Notes under the pieces: model-generated
Told to the model about the DNA's origin: nothing
Databases searched by the model: none
What the model saw: only the letters and a program-made list of their open reading frames with translations
Assembly (NCBI GenBank): GCA_003988855.1
Contig: QYAI01000171.1
Coordinates: forward strand, 1-64,000
DNA from: Arachnopeziza araneosa
Taxonomy: Eukaryota > Ascomycota > Leotiomycetes > Helotiales > Arachnopezizaceae
Length of the DNA stretch: 64,000 bases
Direction of reading: 5' to 3'
Part shown: one piece after another, positions 58,421-64,000 of the stretch
Position numbering within the stretch: position 1 is the stretch's first letter
Layout: each line of letters starts with the position of its first letter
Made by a program: the position numbers and the translations under genes

Positions 58421-59904
58421 TTAAGACACAAAGACAGTCTTGACCACATCTCTCCCTCCATGCACCTTCCTGTAGCCTATGCCTCGTCGATCTTCTACCC
58501 TTAATAAAAACTGAAGAAGTCTCTCGATCCACCAGTTACCAAATACGCTCTGCATATCACTGTTTTGTCTCTCGTAATCCAGCGTACTTGAGGGACGATC
58601 ATCTCGGACTAATAAAGCTAAGAGTAGACGTGTAAGTGGGAATACCCTTAGGCCCGGCACTTCTCATGAAAACATTACCAAAGAGATCTTCTACAACATG
58701 TAGCAAGCGCCGAGATAGAGCCAATTCCTGTGCGACCCATACTCTCTGGTGAACTTCACTATTTATACCAGTATTATCTTAGATGGCCTCTTTTGTCAGC
58801 GGTGGGACTCTGAGCTGGAATGCTGGTTTCAGCCCATTTCGAAATTCAGATGGCGAGATGCTCAAGATGTTGGACACATATCTTCTCCAAAGAAAACCGT
58901 CCATCGAATTCTTGGCTGAGTGCGCAGCTATTTTTAAAATAGAGTGCTGGTATATTGACTCCATTTCAGGCGCTTGGCTCTCCCAGTCTCGATCACCATC
59001 CTGTATGATACAAAGAGCGTCAAACCACAAATATCTAATTCCAAGAAATCAAGACACAGTAATAAAATCCTGAGAGCTTTTTGGAACTTATTGCATATCA
59101 ATATAAATTTTGTGCTGTTCCAGCGTGCTCCTGGTCATCCTCATTCAAATCTCGCCACCCCAACAATGGCTTAGAATGGCATCATTGCACCGCTTGGGTG
59201 GAGTCGAAGTGATTGCAATTTATTTCCAACATCAATCACTCTTAGAGGTAGCACAGGCCAAGCTTCGCCCCAGACCACATCAGAAAAGCAATTTGGCATT
59301 TCTCTACGCAAAGCAGTCGAAATATCCGATACCACAGGCCGCGGAATATAGGGTAGCCCCATTGCGCTGCCAATCGACCCTGATTTCATCTCATAGTACA
59401 TGCAAGACCAAAAAGATAAACATATCTTCTCAACCTACCAGGTTGTGAAGAGCTAGGCGCAGCGGCTCCAGCTTTTCTGGATCTGTACGAAAAAAAAAAA
59501 AATCTAGAGAGAAGAGCAAATACTGATCGTGGACCGAGATCCTCTGTTGATCGAAGAGTCTGAGCTAGGTAAGCACAGAAACAACAATTCAACGAGCTAG
59601 AGTCTAAAGTAAGACTATCCTCGAAAAGAGTATATACAGAACCTGAGAGGAGCCGTTTTAAATCAAGCTGATCGCAAGCTTCACAGAGCTGGAGGTCGTA
59701 CAGGCTGTGGGCTTTTGTCAGAAGGTATGATCCGGGAATCAAGGGTGGGAGTGGGTCGTCTTTGTTCCAGTCTGGAGGTACGAGTGTATGAACTACCTTC
59801 TTGGATTTGTACATTTCGACGATTTCTGAAGAGTTCTCTCGCCTCCACAGTGGTTTTGAAAGATCACGATAATATCCAGGTACAAAGAAGCGAGGTGGTG
59901 CCAA
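58421..59904 (-). pseudogene. HET (heterokaryon incompatibility) domain gene, frameshifted
   Basis: HET proteins trigger incompatibility cell death after recognition. The minus strand starts MAPPRFFVPGYYRDLSKP. An N-terminal Cys-containing part (LNCCFCAYLAQTL) ends in a poly-A (poly-F codon) run near 59488-59500. HET motifs follow in different frames: LRVIDVGNKLQSLRLHP, AILSHCWGG (59153-59179), LGIRYLWFDALCIIQDGDRD with EMESIYQHSILKIAAHSAKN, and VWVAQELALSRRLLH. At least three frame changes and several stops lie between them, without splice signals that would repair them all. The C-terminal part at 58421-58660 is also fragmentary. A non-functional copy in this isolate. Confidence 0.75.
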
Positions 59905-60271
59905 ATTGCAGCTACGCCCAATTTACCAGTACCAAATTTACCTTACATCGTGATAAGGTTAATCGCTACGCGTAAGCCATTGCTCCAATGAAATTTCAGA
60001 TGGTCCTTGAGCAAAAATTTTACTGTGTGAACTTCTTTTGGAAAATGCGATTTGAATCATGTCCTCATTTGAGCAGTCTAGTATATAATTCATCAATCAT
60101 TAAAGTAAAGAACCGGGACTACGAAAGAGACAGAAGATAAACAGAAGCCAAGAATATGAGTAAACCACAACCCCTGACAGTCTCACAGGACTTTTGATGC
60201 CTTATTTCCCACGCCTAACACCAAAGGCTTTCCACGCCAAAGACACCACCTCCAAAACCGATCATACTTGC
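59905..60271. other. Spacer downstream of bZIP gene and upstream of HET relic
   Basis: No gene seen. Confidence 0.4.
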
Positions 60272-61271
60272 CTAAAAGCCTAAACCATCTGGCAATATTG
60301 GGAACTCCATCCCTAGGCTGAAGTCGTCTAAACCTGGATTAAGCATATCATATAGATCGTAATCGATATCGGAGAAGTCAGTCATTGGTGGCGTGGGCTT
60401 CTTCGGGGCGGCACTGGGTTTGAAGACGGCTTCGAAGGACATATCGCCGCCGGACGGGAAGAATACGGAGGATTCTTCGCGCCTACCTAATCACGGAATG
60501 AATCTAGGACGCCAAAGTTCTTTCAAAACATGCAGAAGGAAGGGGTACTTGCCGGGATAATCTAAACCGCTAGCTGTAGAAGAGTGGTTTTTCTTGCTAC
60601 GTTTGGGTTGAGGTAACTCAATTGTTGATGGTGGCGTCAATACCTCAGTCTCTGGTGCAGATAGTGAGTCTGGAGATAGTCGATTGGACATTGATGTTTC
60701 ATGAGTGGGGGTAGGCTGTATGATGTTTGTCACAGCTGTGGTGTCATACTTCGACTTCCGTTTTAAGGATCGATGTTGATCAACCACTGGTGAGAGAGAA
60801 GATAGTGTAGAGTAAGTGGGTGGCTTCCAGAGTGCAATGTTCAATTCAGCGTTGACGTCAATGCCTGTCTTTATCAGCTTGTAACCTTGTCATCATCTGC
60901 GACCCTTACCTTTGTGTAGAAGAATCCTCTCGAGCAGCGAATTCTTATACCGAAGCATCAGACATTCAGTCGCAGTGTTGCTTTTTGTTGCCTCCATGCT
61001 TCTCAACTTGTTGCTGTACAATTTGACCTTATCCTCCAACTCCTTGATATACTCGGTTCGACGCTCACGGAAAGCCGCCTGGGCATCACGATTCCGTTGT
61101 TTACGGCCCTCATCGGTATATTTCTGCGAAGATGTCAGCAAAGCCTGTCAATCGCAATCGTGGACGACGTACAGGTTTTCGCCCACCCTTCCGACGAGCT
61201 GGCTGCGGATCGTCTGGCTGCGGCGACGAACCAAAGAAGTATTCAGAGTTGACTTGCATGATTGAAGTCAT
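60272..61271 (-). CDS. bZIP transcription factor (AP-1-like basic region)
   Basis: Exons 61271-61173, 61123-60910, 60864-60553 and 60486-60272 join in phase to 279 residues. The basic region RKQRNRDAQAAFRERRTEYI is followed by a leucine-zipper-like coiled coil (LEDKVKLYSNKLRSMEATK) and the conserved ECLMLRYKNSLLERILLHKG-IDVNAEL, typical of one group of fungal bZIP factors. The rest is Ser/Pro/Thr-rich, with an acidic/hydrophobic C-terminus (MTDFSDIDYDLYDMLNPG) that may activate transcription. The third intron uses a GC donor (GCAAGT, 60552-60487). Nuclear. Target genes are unknown. The neighbours on both sides are pseudogenes. Confidence 0.9.
60487..60552 (-). other. GC-AG intron in the bZIP gene
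   Basis: 66 nt, consensus GC donor GCAAGT, acceptor GATTAG. Splicing keeps phase and gives LDYPG-RREESSVFF. Confidence 0.75.
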
Positions 61272-62490
61272 TGTTGATTTGCTAAGTGGAGTCTGCAACA
61301 CTGCTGGCTGAATTACTCAATGGCCAGTTTGCGATGACACTGTCAATTGATAAATGTTTTCGAGAAGGAAATGCGAGGAGAGAAGAGGAGGGGTGATGGT
61401 CGCCGGAATCGGCAACGATAAGAAAAATCTTATCATGAAATTTTTTATTACGTATCAGCTTGAACAAAAAATTTATCACAACTGTTTTTCAGCCGTTTTG
61501 AAAAATCCAAAAATTTGCAGCTTCTGCTTTTGAGCTAGGTAGATAAACCATGTCATGTGAATGAATCGTCATGCGCTGAAAAGATAGACCGACTCGTCAG
61601 GAAATAGAGTTCAAACACTCAGATTTGACATGTTCCGAAATTGGCTATGTATTTCTCATTTAGGTATCTTGCTCTCATATCTTGTCTCTTGTACCATAAG
61701 TAACAGAATCACGAAAACTCTCTCATACACAAGCAGATTTCCACCAATCCATCACTCAGCTCCCGCAGTATTCGCCCACCTCCTTTCTCTTGGCAGTGCA
61801 GAAATGAAAGTACACTATCTTGGCCAACTCTTCTGCACGGTATACATAACGCTGCCTTAAAACATCGCCAGTGGCGCTACTGCCCGCAAATGGGATAGAC
61901 TTGAAAGAATGGCCCTCCGACGGTAGAGCTTGAGGAACATAAGGAGCCGTCGATTTCGGTGGGCGCCTTGAAATTGGATCTGTGGAGTGTTCGAGTCCTT
62001 TTGTGGGTGCGGAAGATCCCATGGTTGGAACAATACTCCCAAAGCAAGATCACAGAGTTCGAGGCCTTGGATCTGACTAGGAAAAAAATAGACGTAACTC
62101 TCTACTTACCCAATGTAGAAGTAAACACACCTTTATTTGCCTCTTTGTGCATCGATATTTGTAAGCTAATGGCCGCTATGATCTTCCAGGATTAGAGGAG
62201 TCTCTTCGTAGTAATCAAATTGTAGAAATCCTAGGTCAATGCGGTCTGCATCTGACTGCGGCAATGGATACGCCAGAGAAGACCTACGCAGAGACCAAGG
62301 TGGCTAGGATTACTATGGGGAAGTACAGAAGGAAAGGGTATCGGCAACCGCTTTCACTCACAGCAACAGCGCGTTTGCTTCCGTTCGTGCTCCTTCATTT
62401 AGGCCATTATCACAGCATTTTATAATAAGATTGGATGGCGGCAATGACGGCAGAAGGATCTCAGTCACTCCCGAATTCAGTCAAGTCAAG
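61272..62490. other. Spacer with no supported gene
   Basis: AT-rich promoter side of the bZIP gene, then short open frames (for example 61756-62022 minus, 61959-62195 plus) without domains. Confidence 0.4.
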
Positions 62491-63350
62491 ATGCACATTC
62501 TCGTAAGTGAATATATCACATTCTAGTTGAGACAGATTTCAGATTTTGATAAAGGAGCACGCAGGTTGTCAACGGTGACGGGCCTCCATCATCTAAATCG
62601 TCTCCGTACAACGAGATCTTTGTCAGAGCCCTTGAAGAAGAAGGTCACGTAATATCAGTGTTGCTACCTGATACACCGCGTTCTTGGATTAAAAGGGCCC
62701 ATATACCTGGGGTGCTCATTCAACCTCGCTGCTACGAGCCTGGTACTAATCACGAGGGTGTTTCTGAAGCACCCAAAGGTGATAGGGCCTCGAACACCTG
62801 GATTCTCATAAATGGCACCCCGGCAGCTTGTGTACAGATGGGCTTATTCCACCTCTTCCCGAGGACAAGTGGATCTTGTTATCGGGGGACCAAATTACGG
62901 GAGAAATATAACGTCAACCTCGAGTCTTTGTAGTGGGACAATTGGTGTGGCTCTCGAAGCTGCCCTGTGCAAGAAAAAAGCTGTCGCGCTATCATTCGAC
63001 AAGACAGCATCTCAAGATCCCGACACTATTGTAGCATGCTCAAAGATTTCTATTAGGCTTATCAAATATCTTTATTCTAGTTGGGATACTGGCGTCGGGC
63101 TGTACAACATCAACCTTCCTCCCATAAAGAATAACACAGTTCCTCGGATTTATTGGACGACCGTTCTACAAAACTCTTGGACATCGGCTAGTATATATCG
63201 AGAAGTCAAAGAATTTACGTCTACCTCTCAAGACGAGATGGAAGGCCTGAAATCATACAAGTAGGCCCCGCAGCGTCAGGAGTAGCTTTGATATATCGAG
63301 GAAAGCCAGGAGCCCACTGTTGTACCTACGCTTTATCCTGAAGTAAGGCA
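62491..63350 (+). pseudogene. SurE/Pby1-like survival-protein (nucleotidase) gene, decayed
   Basis: MHIL at 62491 splices (GTAAGT at 62503, acceptor GCAG to 62564) to VVNGDGPPSSKSSPYNEIF. Then come EEEGHVISVLLPDTPRSWI, RAHIPGVLIQPRCYEPGT and WILINGTPAACVQMGLFHLF. A frameshift near 62850 leads into GQVDLVIGGPNYGRNITS, TIGVALEAALCKKKAVALSF and GVGLYNINLPPI, the SurE core. Intact SurE has N-D-D-G at the metal site; here the first Asp is Gly (NGDG). After SYK there are stops where the family has Trp (TGG to TAG) and others, then YIEESQEPT in frame. Relatives are SurE-type phosphatases fused to a tubulin-tyrosine-ligase domain (yeast Pby1). That domain is missing here. Confidence 0.7.
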
Positions 63351-63433
63351 CAAAATAATATTTAAATACTAATATTACCCTAAGCTATCGATAAGCTTAA
63401 AGAGACTACTGAATCTAGCAAACTATTTACACC

Positions 63434-64000
63434 TTATCTTGTTCTGTTCAAGTCCTGCAACTGGATTGCTACGTCATTCTTCGCAACTACTAGCCCATCA
63501 TCATATCTGCTCCAACTTTGTCGTGATTCAGGTGCAGCAGCTTCTTCAAACCGCTGTTTATAAGCCATGTCCTGTTCTAGCTCTTGAAAAACATCCGTAT
63601 CTGTAGGAAAGAGTACTTTTCTAAGTACCCGCACGCTTAATTCAAACACGTATACGCTCATCACGATGAGTATCAGCGTTATCCACCATGTTGGATTCTT
63701 TCCGAACTCGTTGAAAAAGGCTCCGCGTACTTTGTAAGATGAAGTTAGCGGATAAACTGCAGCAAGCACGATATTCCAGAGAAAAACCGCGCCAGCAGAT
63801 AGGAAGACTGAAAGCAACGCGACAATCGACTTGTTGTGCATCTCGATGATTTGCAGCTTCATGCTGACAATAATAACCACTGCGACAAAGCTAAGATCAC
63901 CCATGGGAAACAAAGTGTTGTCTTTTGTGGTTTCCGCATTCGCAAAAAAAGTAAGCATGTAGAAGTATACAATCATTGATTCTGCGACAGCCATAGCTGT
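63434..64000 (-). CDS. P4-type ATPase (phospholipid flippase), C-terminus; 5' part beyond window
   Basis: The last 186 or more residues of a phospholipid-translocating ATPase are visible, entering from the right edge. Four hydrophobic segments (ESMIVYFYMLTFFA, LSFVAVVIIVSMKL, VALLSVFLSAGAVFLWNIVL and WWITLILIVMSVYVFEL) correspond to the end of the P4 membrane domain. The conserved juxtamembrane RVLRKVLFPTDTDVFQELEQD and the cytosolic tail with SRYDDGLVVAKNDV follow. Such tails are regulatory in Dnf/Neo-type flippases. The catalytic DKTG loop is outside the window. The frame is open to base 64000. Confidence 0.85.
   Translation of the reverse strand, partial: TAMAVAESMIVYFYMLTFFANAETTKDNTLFPMGDLSFVAVVIIVSMKLQIIEMHNKSIVALLSVFLSAGAVFLWNIVLAAVYPLTSSYKVRGAFFNEFGKNPTWWITLILIVMSVYVFELSVRVLRKVLFPTDTDVFQELEQDMAYKQRFEEAAAPESRQSWSRYDDGLVVAKNDVAIQLQDLNRTR

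Overview
This is nuclear DNA of a filamentous ascomycete (Pezizomycotina). The gene families point to Leotiomycetes/Helotiales or a neighbouring class, but the genus cannot be fixed from sequence alone. The evidence is short spliceosomal introns of about 45-95 nt with GTRNGT donors and CTAAC-type branch points, and typically filamentous-fungal families: an alpha/beta-hydrolase-NB-ARC-TPR NLR, a HET domain, Zn2Cys6 and bZIP regulators, a CBM20 glucoamylase and DUF4360. Several genes also carry stops of a type expected from repeat-induced point mutation (RIP). No rRNA, tRNA or CRISPR was seen.

Layout. 1-2806 (-): 5' two thirds of an NLR immune-type receptor, cut by the window edge. 2.8-8.4 kb: a gene graveyard with nested hairpins, two RIP-like decayed multicopy genes and a remnant. 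8.4-10.2 kb (+): a fungal membrane protein. 11.4-12.3 kb: two small TIR elements. 12.6-13.7 kb (+): an unknown protein. 15.1-21.2 kb (-): three secreted proteins (SnoaL-like, glucoamylase with a 7-nt microexon, alpha/beta hydrolase). 21.5-24.4 kb (-): Zn2Cys6 regulator. 24.9-26.0 kb (+): class II aldolase. 26.2-28.2 kb: an aldo-keto reductase fragment and a broken serine hydrolase. 29.2-34.7 kb: MFS sugar transporter (-), secreted glycosidase-like protein (+), DUF4360 protein (-). 34.7-37.7 kb: relic-rich spacer.

37.75-45.17 kb (+) carries the most striking gene: a 2385-residue protein joining an SF1 (ZNFX1/UPF1-like) helicase, an NF-X1 zinc finger and three CbbX/SpoVK-type AAA+ modules. It is followed by a GT8 glycosyltransferase (+), a PAQR remnant (-), a hendecad coiled-coil protein (-) and a 1024-residue RNA-processing fusion (2'-5' RNA ligase-like/EEP nuclease/nucleotidyltransferase-PAP, -). 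The right end has a single-pass mucin-like membrane protein (+), three pseudogenes (APH kinase, HET, SurE/Pby1), an intact bZIP factor (-) and the C-terminus of a P4-ATPase flippase (-).

There are no operons. Glucoamylase and the sugar transporter could together serve starch use, with the Zn2Cys6 factor a possible local regulator (inference). The NLR, the decayed HET gene and the helicase-AAA giant are the candidates for self/non-self or nucleic-acid defence.
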